Origin: Escarpia spicata
Taxonomy: Eukaryota > Annelida > Polychaeta > Sabellida > Siboglinidae
Assembly: GCA_963995525.1 (NCBI GenBank)
Contig: OZ023214.1
Location: 11,731,928 to 11,795,927, forward strand
Direction: 5' to 3'
DNA: 64,000 nt
In this document: one piece after another, positions 1 to 24,835 of the stretch
How the letters are laid out: each line of letters opens with the position of its first letter
Numbering within the stretch: the stretch's first letter is position 1
Program-made: the position numbers and the translations under genes
The notes under the pieces: generated by a model
The model's database searches: none
Told to the model about the DNA's origin: nothing
What the model saw: only the letters and a program-made list of their open reading frames with translations

Positions 1-2
1 TC

Positions 3-200
3 ATAAAGGAGAGGGATTGTAGAATCAAAGAATATGAAAGAGAGATATCAAACAGGGCCAGGCTTGGTAATGACGAGGATGAATTCGTGAGGGTGAGGGA
101 AGTAAAGAGAAGAGAACGGGAAGAAAGAATGATGAGAGAGATGGAAGAATATGATCACAGAATGAGGAGAGATATAGAAGAATGGAGAGAGATAGAATGA
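3..200 (+). pseudogene. Charged coiled-coil-like reading frame, 5' end outside window
   Basis: An open frame enters from the left edge and runs 65 codons to a TGA at 198-200. The product is extremely rich in Arg and Glu, with runs such as EREERMMREMEEYDHRMRRD, and would form a charged helix or coiled coil. The next downstream ORF is in the same frame, separated only by this TGA and a TAG eight codons later. The two may therefore be pieces of one interrupted gene, or an exon and its read-through. I do not recognise a family. Confidence 0.4.
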
Positions 201-263
201 ATAGACGCAGGACATAGGAGATAGGTGGGGAAATTGAGATGGGAAATTTATGAGAATGAGAAG

Positions 264-1004
264 ATGGAGTATAAGAGCCCTCCCAAATCAATGGGTCGTC
301 CTTTTGACGACAAACCTCTCCTTGATGCGCATCGCAATGATGGCATATACAGCTCCAGTCCCTCGCGGTTGTTAGGACAAGGAGCACGTAGGAAAGATAT
401 CCCACTACAACCTACTAGCAACATAAATACTCCAGTCGGTGTGAAATGTGAACTAGTGCGACTAGACACGACACCACAAACCGATGGGCATCACACACAT
501 GACAAAACACATGGTCATCACATACACGACACAACCGGTGGGCATCACACATATGACAAAACACATGGTCACCACACACACGACACATCCGATGGGCATC
601 ACACACGTGACAAAAATGATGGTCATTACACACATGACAAAACCCATGGTAATATCAGACTACACCACAAGCGAGGAATGGAGACGAGAGATGGCAATGG
701 TACAAAATCGCCAGGATATTCGTACGAAGATTCGTCCTCAATGTCTTCGTCCTGTTTCTCGACCGACTCTTTTGACATTAATTCTGATTCAGTATCATCT
801 GACGAATCCATAGAAAGGGATATACGACATCGTCAACGACACAATGCTCCGAATAGACGACATCGTCGACTAAACAGCCCCCCCAGGACCCAAATTACCA
901 ACATTGTCAGGGAACTCTGTAGAATGGGAAAAAAATGTTGTACATGTTTAATGGTACTGCCAACCATTATCATTGGGGTAGTCATCGGAATCTACAGTGG
1001 CTAA
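264..1004 (+). CDS. Unknown His-rich protein with C-terminal membrane segment
   Basis: A 246-residue ORF counted from the first ATG; the frame is open from 225. Residues about 74-127 are six 9-residue repeats of the type DGHHTHDKT, which could bind divalent metal. A Ser/Asp-rich acidic stretch follows (SYEDSSSMSSSCFSTDSFD), then a basic Arg/His-rich stretch. The end is KKCCTC followed by a hydrophobic segment of about 18 residues (MVLPTIIIGVVIGIYSG), which reads like a palmitoylated, tail-anchored membrane end. No family is recognised. It is followed by about 430 bp of AT-rich sequence and an AATAAA before a CATT-type tail, so it may belong to a retroelement rather than a host gene. Confidence 0.45.
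   Translation: MEYKSPPKSMGRPFDDKPLLDAHRNDGIYSSSPSRLLGQGARRKDIPLQPTSNINTPVGVKCELVRLDTTPQTDGHHTHDKTHGHHIHDTTGGHHTYDKTHGHHTHDTSDGHHTRDKNDGHYTHDKTHGNIRLHHKRGMETRDGNGTKSPGYSYEDSSSMSSSCFSTDSFDINSDSVSSDESIERDIRHRQRHNAPNRRHRRLNSPPRTQITNIVRELCRMGKKCCTCLMVLPTIIIGVVIGIYSG
483..644 (+). repeat. 27-bp coding minisatellite, six copies
   Basis: Six consecutive 27-bp units each encode a 9-residue His-rich unit (G-H-H-x-H/Y/R-D-K/T). Units alternate between endings DKT and DTT/DTS. The period is a multiple of three, so the reading frame is kept. Confidence 0.85.
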
Positions 1005-1007
1005 AGG

Positions 1008-1450
1008 CATGCCAGCGCGACAATGTCATTAATTATGTACGAACACGCTCCCGCAAACATCGGAATGATTACTAGTTAATTTATTATTTATACATTATTA
1101 TGTTCTAATGAGTGCCATTTAATTAGTAGTCAACGTGTTCTATTGATGTATTGTAAGTAATGTGTATGTACGTGTATGTGTACATACATTAACTGCATCT
1201 ATGATATGATTTATTCACTTTGTCCCAGAAGAACTTACTGTCCTACCTTTATGCTTTAATTTTATGGAACAAGGAAACTATTTTTAAATTATTATGTTCT
1301 GGTGGTCCTCGCTATAAGTTCCTAGGGGTTTTTACAGGATCTCCACGGTTGCAATATTTGTTTCTTTTTTCTGTTTTTTTAATCCATTGCACATGTGTTC
1401 ACTAATTTGTACTTGTAACCGAAATAAAGTTCATGCATTCATTCATTCTT
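1008..1450 (+). other. 3'-UTR-like region ending in AATAAA and (CATT)n
   Basis: AT-rich non-coding sequence follows the His-rich ORF. AATAAA lies at 1423-1428, followed at once by a short CATT repeat (about 1431-1446), an ending common for LINE/SINE 3' tails. Gag coding sequence starts directly after it. This fits a retroposed unit inserted into a Gypsy gag. Confidence 0.45.
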
Positions 1451-2203
1451 TACCGTAGGTTTATGAAATGTCTGAAGACCAGATTTAGAACGAAGGAAAA
1501 CCCAAGCGTGGTGCGACAAAATCTCAGGAATCGACAGGAAGTCAACGAATCTCTGGAGGATTTTGCAGATCGGGTCCAACATGCCGTCTTGTTGGGGTAC
1601 AAAGGGGCAGGAGACAAAGCCATAGACAAATGGGCCACAGAGGAGTTCCTCAAAGGTGTTGGGGAGAAGGGGGCAGCGTTAGCAGCCATTGAGAGACAGC
1701 CAAGGTCAATTAGGAAAGCCCTAAAAGAGATGAAGACTAGTATAAGCAACCAGAAGGCTGTCTTTGGTAGAACATTGCAGGTATCAGCGAAACAGGTTGC
1801 ATTTGAGGACGCTGTATTAAAACGCACCAGTCGCCATGCAGCAACACCGTCAGAGAACGATAAGTGTCAGGAACCAGACGGTTCCGGCATCATTAAAGAC
1901 AAAGAGGAAAGCAAGATAACCGGAATATTGAGAAGGCTAATCCAAGTGGAGCAACGTCTAGATCGTGAGCAACAGTCGCCACCCACTAACATTCAACCTC
2001 AATTCCGGAGATACAATCGATCACCAAGCAAATACCAACCACCAGATCGCATGCACTCACCAGGCTGTAGACAGTCACCATCTTTCACTGGCAGGTGCTA
2101 CAACTGCGGGGAAACAAGGCATCTGAGTCGCAACTATCCGAGAAATAGGAGTAGGTCCCCATCAAACGCTTCTACGAATGATCACATGCCACTAAAAGAA
2201 TAG
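1451..2203 (+). pseudogene. Gypsy-type LTR retrotransposon Gag, 5'-truncated
   Basis: The frame is open from 1433 but Gag-like sequence starts near 1451. The capsid-like part carries ESLEDFADRVQ and FLKGVGEKGA, typical of Gypsy Gag. A Pro/Ser/Arg-rich linker follows, then a zinc knuckle CYNCGETRHLSRNY in which the last Cys of the CCHC motif is Tyr. A basic tail ends at TAG 2201-2203. Gag packages element RNA. This copy lacks its N-terminal part, has lost a metal ligand, and no protease or RT follows, so it is a dead fragment. Confidence 0.75.
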
Positions 2204-2995
2204 GGGCTAGACTAGATGGCCAGAGTCTATTCCCGGGGAAACAAGGCCTGACAAATGACAAAACGATACTGAAATGCGTATTTGCTTTGACAGTGATTCT
2301 GAGTTAATCACACATGTGAGTACCTCTGTAAACCATTTGGAGAATGGAACGGGCTGTAAAAATAACACAAACATAAGGACAAACACACCAGAAAATGTCA
2401 CAGTATATGAGGCTAAACTTACACGCTAAGGAGCTGGAATATAATCATCGTGGCAGAGAGGGTAGCTTCTTTGAAGGGGTTAACCACTGATATGGTAGCC
2501 TAGGGCGCTTGTTGGTGTCCGGGTTCTAGGACATACATATTTTCGTGTAGATACATTTTGTATATATATATATTTCATTGTTGGAAATTACATTTCATGT
2601 TCGATAAATTCGTTTTGTTATATTATGTAAATATTGACATATTGGGGGTTTGGTTTAATTAACTGTATTAATAATGAAATCATGTCGGTGTTCGGGTTTA
2701 GTTAAGGTAGTAATACGGAAATACCCTTTAAACAAATATATTTTAGATAATTATAAAGCTTGATGTGTTTAATTGTCACATTGAGCGAATTGTGTCTTTG
2801 TTTAGGGAGTATGTGTTGAGTAATAATCAAATGTTACATTTTATATTATAATTGCTCGATAATTACATAATATGAAGGGTGTATTCACTGTAATAGATCC
2901 CGTTACTTTTATGATGGGGAGGAATGTAGTGCTGAGTAGCACTGTAAATAGTTCACACACCGAAGATAAGAACACAGAACCGGGTTACACCCCCA
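2204..2995. other. AT-rich stretch, no gene seen
   Basis: The sequence after the gag fragment is strongly AT-rich, with no ORF resembling protease or polymerase. It could hold remains of the Gypsy element or its LTR, but I see no second LTR copy in the window to prove it. Confidence 0.5.
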
Positions 2996-3096
<101 letters not shown>

Positions 3097-3214
3097 ACAA
3101 ATACCCATGCAACAAGAATAGACGCCAGTCTGAACTGCCGCCGCTGTGATCTACCGTCCCATGAGGCCCGCAGTCCCGTCGGCCCTTCGACACATTGTGC
3201 CTGCCTAAGTAAGT

Positions 3215-4681
3215 GCTGCGCACAGTAGTATGAGAAACGAAAGGAGCGACACCTTAGTAGAATGGGCAACATCAAGAAAGTACAAAATCAATAATACCAT
3301 GTTCCATGTTCGTGGAAAAGCCCAAATGGAAAAACGAAGAACGAAATTGACAACATCCCGACAAACAGGCCAGACATGGTTACTGACATAATTGTTATCA
3401 ACCAAGTCAACCTCGAATATGACAACAAAATGGTAACGAGCAACATCAAACCGAACGTCAAGGCTCATCAAGTGTAGATACCATACAAATAGGAACAGAA
3501 AACTCGAACTGCGAAATTGATTCGAGACAGTACAAGAACTAGACGACATCGACACCATGAGCAAAGACATCACTGAGATGATCCAACTAAGTGCGACAAG
3601 TGTAGCCAAAGCAATCAACAGGCATGTAATGACGAGAATATCGTCACCGATACGAGCACTAATGATGAAACAACGAGAAATGGTGGATAACGGCGACCGT
3701 AAAAGTACAAACAAAGAGATCATACGAGAAGCGATTACGGCATCAAAGAGCCTAAAGAAAGCCAGAAGAGGCTCTAGGTCGAGACAAACTGATTACACCG
3801 CTAGACAAGCAGGATAGAGAAATAAAATACCAAGATATGATGGAACGAACAGAGGAATTCTACACTGAGCTATAAGACAGTGAACAGAGAACCATAATTC
3901 ACATAATTTGCCGACGACATACTCATATGCGCCACTACACCACAAGACCTACAACAAATGCTACAGGAGCTACCTGATGAAAGTGAAAAACAAGGTCTGA
4001 AGATGGACATTTCGAAGACAAAAGTGATGCTAGAAAATTACACACCAATATATATCAACACCACGCAGATAGAGAACGTTGAAAGCTACGTCTATCTGGG
4101 ACAGCGATACAGTATCAGAAACAAAAAACCAAGACAAAGAGATTCATAGAAGAATCACCGCCGTCTGGACAGCATTCGCCAAACACCGCGACATCATCTA
4201 GGGTAACTTTGGACCCTGCTTGAAGAGACAAGTCTACAACTCATGCATACTTCCAGTGATGATATACGGCGCAGAAACATGGCCACTCACCATCCAGGCA
4301 AAGAACAAGCTAGCAATCGCACAGACAAAGATGAAAAGAAGTATAAATATCACATATCGGGAGTGAAAAACAAACATCTGGGTAAGAGAAAAGACAAAGG
4401 TCATAGACATAACAGAACAAATCAGAAGACAGAAGTGGACCTGGGCAGGGCACATCAACAAACTACGAGATAACTGATGGACATCGCATATCACAACCTG
4501 GCATTACGAAGGGAAACGATCTAGAGGAAGACCGGCGAGACGGTGGGGAGACGAACTAGACGAGTACTGGAAAAGCACCATCTGGCAGAGAATAGCGCAA
4601 GGCAGGTAGATTTGGAAACGACTTCATGAGCCCTTCGTCCAATCACGGGACACTACGGCTGCACAATGATGATGATGATGA

Positions 4682-4682
<1 letters not shown>
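3215..4682 (+). mobile_element. RTE-like LINE, 5'-truncated and decayed
   Basis: Broken frames spell the C-terminal part of an APE-type endonuclease at about 3230-3480 (SPNGKTKNEID equivalents, then NRPDMVTDIIVINQVN). A linker at 3557-3817 and the palm motif FADDILICA at about 3907 follow. Next come the thumb and C-terminal domain: NVESYVYLGQ, PVMIYGAETWPLT near 4250 and KWTWAGHI near 4435. It ends in GRPARRWGDELDEYW and FVQS near 4640. The order and wording match RTE-clade endonuclease/reverse transcriptases. Most of the RT fingers and palm are missing, and frames are broken by stops. The 3' end is an (ATG)n run, a usual RTE tail. Non-functional. Confidence 0.8.

Positions 4683-4722
<40 letters not shown>
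4665..4722. repeat. (ATG)n then (TA)n microsatellite
   Basis: Short ATG repeat, probably the simple-sequence tail of the upstream RTE copy, expanded into about 38 bp of TA repeat. Confidence 0.85.
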
Positions 4723-4723
<1 letters not shown>

Positions 4724-5560
4724 AAGTGAGCAGTACCCAGACAGGCTTCAGAAAAAACAGAGGCACAAGGGACCACATATTCAATCTGAGAATGTTGATT
4801 TAGAAATTCAGAGAGATAAATAATGATCTAAGAATATGCTTCATCGACTATTCCAAGGCTTTCGACTGTGTGAATCATCAGATGATGTGGAAAATGCTCA
4901 GCAACATGAACTTCCACCCAAAGATAATCGAATTAGATGACAGAAGTACAAGATACGATGAAGTGAATATTCATGGACATAGAATCAGAGACCTACGATA
5001 CGCAGACGATACCGCACTCCTGTCCACTACAATAATCGGCCTAACAAACCTAATCATGTCTGTAAAAGAACAGAGTGAGAAAAAGGGCTTGTTACTTAAT
5101 GTGAAGAAAACAAAGATCATGGACACTGACAAATGCATTGACAAAACAGAAATTGCAATAAACGGGGAGCAAGTTGAAAATGTGAACCACTACGAATACC
5201 TTGGAGCAAGACTACAAGGAGACGGCAAGACATCATTAGAGATCAGAAGAAGAATAGCCATAGCAACGCAGAAACTAAACAATCTGAAACATGTATGGAA
5301 AGAACAAAACATACCAACAAAGATAAGAATTTAAAAAAAACTTGCGTTTTCCCAACAGCTCTATACGGGAGCGAAACACTGAACAAAGAAGACATGAGAA
5401 GAATACAAACGTTTGAGATTAAATGTTACAGAAACGTCCTAAGAGTGCTATGGATAACAAAAACAACCAACGCAGAGATTCTTAAAAAATTAGACACAAA
5501 GAACTGTCAATTAGTGAATAGAATAAAAGGACTAAAACTGAGTTGTTTTGGCCATATCAA
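4723..5560 (+). mobile_element. Second RTE-like LINE fragment with internal deletion
   Basis: The RT starts at QTGFRKNRGTRDHIFNLR (about 4740) and continues with CFIDYSKAFDCVNH (about 4839), the palm A motif. The central region with motif B is deleted in frame: the sequence jumps from NFHPKIIELDD to GHRIRDLRYADDTALL (about 4975). The thumb follows (EYLGARLQGDG), and after a frameshift near 5330 the segment FPTALYGSETLNKEDM. The fragment ends at the (TG)n tract. Clade by motif wording is RTE (BovB-like). It has stops, a frameshift and a deletion, so it is dead. Confidence 0.78.
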
Positions 5561-5880
<320 letters not shown>

Positions 5881-6379
5881 GTGTTTTTGGTAGGCCATAT
5901 CTTACCCCTCAATGAATCGTTATATGTCGGTTCTCTTAATTTTCTGATGGTGCAGACCGGACGGAGAGTGGAGTCCTGACATAGATGGTCGCGCCGTGAT
6001 ATACACACGCGCACTTTCGCATGGACGCCATGTTGACGTGATTGATGGCCCAGGAGCACAGTTAAAGACACCCCGCGGCGCGCCCTGTGTAGATAGTACC
6101 GCAGAACCACCAGCAGCAGCAGTCACCGACGGGGCCGATCCGCGCTTCGTTCGATCGTTACCGCATCTAGTGTAGTTCTACCATTGGAACGATGTGACAG
6201 ACGTGGGTAGCGGGATTCTAATGCTGTTTTAAAAAAGACTTCTGCAATCAACAACTCTCCAGCGGAGTATCTTCCTTGTCTGATTACCATGAGCTTGCAT
6301 TGACAATGGCGGTGTTGCTACCGAGTATGACGACAATGACAGCGATTGTTCGGCCGTGAGCTGGCGCTGGGCACGGACG
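5881..6379 (+). promoter_or_regulatory. GC-richer promoter/5'-UTR region of the globin gene, with uORF
   Basis: From about 5990 the sequence becomes GC-rich with many CpG (GCGGCGCGCCC near 6077), unlike the AT-rich flanks. No TATA box is visible, so a CpG-type promoter is plausible. An 18-codon upstream ORF (6306-6359, ATG with A at -3 and G at +4) ends 20 bases before the globin ATG and could damp its translation. The transcription start, and any non-coding exon, cannot be placed from sequence alone. Confidence 0.5.
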
Positions 6380-19779
<13,400 letters not shown>

Positions 19780-19804
19780 ATAATGTGCTGAGGTGGTCAG
19801 ACCC

Positions 19805-19810
19805 AATAAA
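19805..19810 (+). terminator. Polyadenylation signal AATAAA of the globin gene
   Basis: Canonical AATAAA starts 25 bases after the stop codon, implying a very short 3' UTR. A GT-rich or T-rich downstream element is not obvious. A longer 3' UTR using a later site is possible. Confidence 0.65.
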
Positions 19811-20507
19811 GAGGCGAACGTTACGCTGAATGTGAAGCCTCCAAATATCTTCTGCCGTCTTCGTGGACACCATTTGGGAATTAGACTAGTGAGCTCACGA
19901 CAGCGGATATATGTGACTCTCACTCCTATGTATGCGATGTCTGAACCATGTTCACATTTGTTAAATAGACTCCGCAATACAATGTTGGGTTTTTAACATT
20001 TTAACCAGTTCACATGAACTATTGATAGTCTGGTTGCTGGGTAGTGAAGCATGCATTAGGGTCTGCACGATTTTTTTTGCACTTTTGTGATGTTCAAACA
20101 TTCAATGTCAATAATCCGACGGATGCCACCCTGGCACCCTTGAGCATTTTTGCATAAACTCACTAATATGCAAATTAGTCATCGCCATTCAAATAGATAC
20201 TACTTTTCTGAATATCTCGAATTGTAAACATCCAAACAATCAAAATGATGTGTCCAAATGCATGTTTTCAGGGTATCTGGGTATGATTACGTCAGTGAAC
20301 GAATTATAGTATGCATATTTGTCGCATAAATATGTAAATTAGCTCTGACCAATATAATTCCATGATATTCGTTTATTTTTCCTCAATTGGCGAGCGATAG
20401 GCACTACTTCGGACCGACATAAATGCTCCCCATATAAACACCCAAATTGCATATAATTTGAAAACCCTATATCTCCATCACAACGAGGCTTATCATAAAA
20501 CTAGCCA
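19811..20507. other. Unassigned region downstream of globin
   Basis: AT-rich non-coding sequence containing several TATGCAAATTAG-type motifs (near 20165 and 20330). No ORF or repeat end was recognised. Confidence 0.5.
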
Positions 20508-22258
20508 CCCAGAGAATTAACTATAGATGGTGAACAAGGAAGACTTTTTGGCTTATCGAGAGTCCAACCTTTTTTTGTATGTGTATCCCGCCCTTCTGAG
20601 GTATGTGTCAATTTAATTTTTACACATATTCACGCTACTAGCACCAACAAAATCAGCAGATAATACGTTACAATCATTTAGAGTCCTTTTTATTTACAAC
20701 CTACACTGCTCCTTTACTAATGTAACTTCATGTAACCTAGTCCTTCTCTCTTTCTTAACTGAGAACAACATATTTATATCAATATTTTCATAACCATTCA
20801 ATATGTTTAAAAAAACGTATGTCTGATCTCCCCTCAATCTCTGGTCTCTTGTGTTGTCAAACCACATTCTATTAGGCGTATTTCGTAACTAAGATCTCTC
20901 AGTCTTGGTATCATTTTAGTCGCTCTCCTCTGTACTCTTTCCAACATACATATGTCTTTATTGCAAACGGCCTCCACGCCTGTATACAATATTCTAAATG
21001 AGGCCTAATTATTGTTTTGTACTACGGTATTACCAGTTCTTTTCCTTATACGCTATAATTAATCCAAGGATTTGATTTCCCTTTAAAGCTGCAATTCCGC
21101 ACTGCTCTGAAACGTCACACCAGCACTAATCGTTAACCTTAAATCCTTTTCTTTTACAGTAGTACTTAGTACAGTAACCCCCCTCCCATTGTGTATAGTA
21201 CATATTCTTTTCTGTGTCCTGTGTGGAGGCATTTACATTTCCCAAAGTTAAACAACATCTGCCATTTTTCAGACCATCTAATCAACCTGTCAAGATCATC
21301 TTGTATGTGCTGTCTATCTCCATCACGTTTAATCATTCTAAACAATTTTGTATCATCCGCAAATGTCAACACCTTGCTTGATATATCATCGTCCAAATCG
21401 TTGATATATATATATATATATATATTAAGAATAATATTGGTCCCAGTACTGATCCCTGTGGTACCCCACTCAAACTGATTTCCAATTTGAAGCCTCCCCA
21501 TCAACTACTACCCGTTGTCTTCTGTCAGTAGCCATTTTTCTATCCAGTTAATTATACAATTTCGTATGCCATGGGCCTTTCGTTTAAGCAGTAATCTTTG
21601 ATGTGGCACTTTGTCGAAAGCTTTCTGAAAATCGAAGTAGATTATATCTACTGGTAATACCTTTTCTATCAATTTAGTGAGGTCTTCCTAAAAACATATT
21701 TGTTAAGCATGATCTCGCTTTTAGAAACCCATGTTGAGATGGGTTTTTCAAGTTATGCTTAACACGAAAATCCACCATGTGATCTCTAATTAGTCTTTGT
21801 AATAATTTGCAAAACTCACTGGTCTGTTCTTCTCTAATTTGTTTCTCGAACCCTTTTTAAATAACGGTATAATGTTTGCAACTTTCCATTCTAAAGGAAC
21901 CATTCTCTCGTTTAATGACAAGTTGAAAACTGTTGCAAGCGGTATGCAAATTTGTTCTACAATTTCAAATAGTAGTTTGGGTGGAATCCCATCCACTCCT
22001 GGTGATTTAATATCCGTCATTGCTTTTATTTTCTTAGCTACGATTTCCGGAGTTAGAATCAACTGTCCTAAATAATCTGATTCCGTCCCCTTGAACTTAA
22101 CCTCTGGTACTGGCCGTGAACTAATATCTCCCCTGGCAAACACCGAACTAAAGTACTCATTCAGGTCTTCTGCCATTAAGAATCCCTCTTATATTTTGTT
22201 CAGCATTATCTTCTAGAGAACCGACCTTATCAAACTCTCTGTTTGCTCCGAATACATA
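20508..22258 (-). mobile_element. CR1 LINE, 5'-truncated (copy 1)
   Basis: Minus-strand frames read FGANREFDKVGSLED, MAEDLNEYFSSVFARGDIS, IKSPGVDGIPPKLLFEIVEQ, VPLEWKVANIIPLFKKGS, FDFQKAFDKVPHQRLLLK and VLTFADDTKLFRMIKRDGD (motif C FADD intact). A TA-repeat expansion at 21405-21424 interrupts the palm region. The terminal part (20510-21000) matches the 3' end of the + strand copy at 56830-57299, down to the final AATTCTCTGG. These are two copies of one CR1 family in opposite orientation. Several frameshifts make it dead. Confidence 0.85.
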
Positions 22259-22261
22259 CTC

Positions 22262-22765
22262 ATGTTACATACATCGCGAGATAACAATAATTTCTTCCCG
22301 TCAAAATGAGATATGATTCGGAGGTGTCGGTTGATGGAGTTTGTGTGGAGCGGCGACCAAACAGTGTCACCGTAAAGCGATAAATGTTCGAAATTGCACC
22401 GTATACATTTTGAAAGCCTACTGTCTCCCCGTATATACAGGATACCACGGGGAGCTATCAAGTGGACCAGTATGTGTAAAGTGAAGGTCAAGAAAGGTCA
22501 TCACCAAAACTGAGCCATTCCGCAAACGTTGTAGAATTACAATGTTTGCATAATTATCTACTTTGTCTATCTACACTGGGCCATGTTATACACCTTAGCG
22601 TATTGTATCCCAGTCAAACTGATTGGCATGAAATTGTAAAGTGGTGGTCTAACTGTGGAGTGAAGGTTGAAAAAAGTCACTATCAAAAGATGCATTTTCG
22701 AAATTGTGCCATTCCTCAGATTGTAGGTGATGGTATACTTCTGAGGCATTTTTGCATTACCCATG
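22262..22765 (-). repeat. Dispersed repeat X, copy 1
   Basis: The reverse complement of this stretch matches 27840-28125 and 30120-30240, e.g. AATTTCGAACATTTATCG, GACACTGTTTGGTCG and CTCCACACAAACTCC. It has no coding capacity. The repeat looks internally periodic, with GGTGACCTTGTTTGA-type blocks recurring every 170-180 bp. Confidence 0.65.
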
Positions 22766-22766
22766 G

Positions 22767-22860
22767 GATGAGAAAATAATAATAATAATACCGTATTTGT
22801 TTAGCGCTAATTCCCGCATAGCAGATCGATGCACTGTACAGGCAATAAAATGAATGTATA
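22767..22860 (-). mobile_element. LINE/SINE 3'-end fragment with (TTA)n tail
   Basis: On the minus strand, AGTGCATCGATCTGCTATGC leads into GGGAATTAGCGCTAAAC and ends in (ATT)n. This is the form of an L2-type LINE or LINE-dependent SINE 3' terminus. There is no coding part. Confidence 0.5.
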
Positions 22861-22961
22861 GTAATATATGAAAAACTAAATACAAGTTAGTGGATGCCAC
22901 TGAATTTATTGGATTTAGTTACTGGATTTATTGGAATATCTTAGTGATATTATTCCTGTTA

Positions 22962-23478
22962 TGTTCCTAGAACTACTGCGTTCACTAGTGCAGAGCGAAG
23001 AGGCAGCCAGGAAGAGCCTGGTCAACTCTCACCTAACGCCACGAATACCTTACACCTCGCCAAGCGGGCAGTTAACGTAAGAGCTCAATGAACGCGTCAC
23101 GAAACGTTACGATACCTTTGCACGCGGCGTAAACCTCATGGTAGAAGCCAAGCCCAGACTTTCATCCGAGATCGCTATTGTACAACTGAATAGGACCAGG
23201 CCATTTATGCTATGAGCCTGTCTAAATGATGGTACAGTATTACATGCATAATTATAACGAAGGATATTATCTATTCAGTGATACAGTCGTAACAGACGTA
23301 TGTAACGTATTGAACACAACACACACATAGGACGGTGTTATAGTAGAACACAACCTGATGACATATAAACAGAATATTGTTAATGTTCATGTCAAACTTA
23401 AAACGTTCAATGTTTAATGTTCATGTGACCACGACGCCGCCTGCCGATCGATCACTAAACATTACATTCCTTTTATCA
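22962..23478 (-). repeat. Gypsy 3' LTR
   Basis: Matches the right-hand LTR over its length with scattered substitutions and small indels. In element orientation it runs from TGATAAAAGG to ...TAGGAACA. Confidence 0.85.
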
Positions 23479-24186
23479 TAGGGAAATGTTCAAGCATCGT
23501 ACACAATGGTAGGCATGCATGTCCTCTATTCTCTTGAAGCGCTGGTGGGTGACGTCCGGATTTACGGTAGTAGGTTGCAACGTTCTGTGTGTCGCAGGCA
23601 GGATGGACCTCAGTCGTCTGCTCATCATCAGCGAGGTAAGGGTCTCGTCTGCTTGCGGTTGCCTTTACGATGATTCTCTCTGCGGTCTGTACAGCCTTCT
23701 CCGCTAACCCATTGGGTTGCGGGTACCGGGGACTTGCGGTCACGTGGACGAATCCCCATGCCTCTGCGAATTGCTCGAACTCTGCGCAGGCGAACTGTGG
23801 TCCATTATCGGAGACGACCTTCTCTGGCATACCGTGTCTGGCGAATATTCCTTTCATCTTCACGATGCCCGTGTTGAGTAGAGCCTCTCTACTTCGATGC
23901 AACGGCCGTAGTAGTCCTGCAGGGACAGATAGTTCTTCCCGTCGCACTCAAACATATCCACGGCCACATTCTGAAATGGTTGCGCTGGCATAGGATTGTT
24001 CATCATTGTTGGGCTCTTTCTGCGTTGCCCACTGGTGTTCCTGGCATATCGAACAACCTCCGATGAGCGTCTAGATATACGCGTTGAGGCGGTGCCAGTA
24101 AACAGCATTTCGGGCACGTTGCTTGGTTTTCTCCATTCCGAAGTGTGAAGCATCGCTCTGTAGGACGACGTCTTTCCGGGGGTCAA
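23462..24186 (-). pseudogene. Gypsy integrase fragment
   Basis: Two overlapping minus-strand ORFs (24186-23860, 23947-23462) carry the retroviral integrase core: FQNVAVDMFECDGKNYL (first catalytic Asp), VSDNGPQFACAEFEQFA (second Asp) and YPQPNGLAEKAVQ (catalytic Glu). One frameshift near 23880 separates them. The zinc-binding HHCC domain is reduced to a relic. The integrase inserts element cDNA into the host genome. The last coding bases overlap the 3' LTR. Confidence 0.85.
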
Positions 24187-24835
24187 AGTAGGCGAAAACT
24201 GGACCAGGTTGCTTGCACAACAGCTGCTTCATGTCTGCGTAGGCCTTCTCCCTCAATGTATCCCAGATGAACTCGTTCTCTTTGTAGGTCAGGTATCTCA
24301 GTGGGGCGGTGACGTCCGACAAGTTTGACGCGAACTTCCCCAGGTACGTAGCCATTCCAAGCAGCTCGTCCCTTGTGGTCGGTGGCGGCATCTCACGTAT
24401 GCCCTGGGTCTTCTCTAGGTCCGGTCGCAGTCCATCGGCGGATAGTATGTGTCTAAAGTAGGTGGCTTGATTGGTCTGGAAGACGCACTTATCTGTATTA
24501 AATCTTATCGCTCGTTCTCGGGTCCTACGTAGCACTGCATCGAGCTTGGCGTCATGGTCTTCTCTGGTTTTGCCATACACCAAGATGTCGCCCACGATCG
24601 CGTCAACGCCAGCCAATCCCTTGTATTTCAGGTCGACCTCCTTCTGGAAAACGTCTTGTGCCGAGTCCACTCCAAACGGCAGTCGGGTGAACTGGTAACG
24701 TCCAAAGGGTGTGTTGAATGTAGTTAGCAGTGAACTCTTCTTGTCTAGCTTTACCTGCAAGTAGCCACTTGTTGCGTCTAACACAGTAAACACCTGTGCA
24801 CCATTCTTTTTCTCTACGATCGTGGTGGAGTTCAC
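24071..24835 (-). pseudogene. Gypsy reverse transcriptase fragment
   Basis: Motifs in order: FTVLDATSGYLQVKLD (motif A Asp), TRLPFGVDSAQDVFQK, and AIVGDILVYGKTREDHDAKL, where the usual VDDILVYG has lost one catalytic Asp (DD to GD). The tail is FRHILSADGLRPD and the start of RNase H (VVLQSDASHFG), cut short by deletion. The N-terminal fingers lie in other frames upstream to about 25080. Catalytically dead. Confidence 0.88.

Noticed and set aside
483..644. CRISPR array (27-bp repeat)
   Set aside because: The units are contiguous, without spacers, and keep a coding frame, so this is a minisatellite.
6356..6379. Earlier globin start at GTG 6356
   Set aside because: GTG is not a likely eukaryotic start. 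ATG 6380 has strong context and exposes the Met-Gly-Cys acylation signal.
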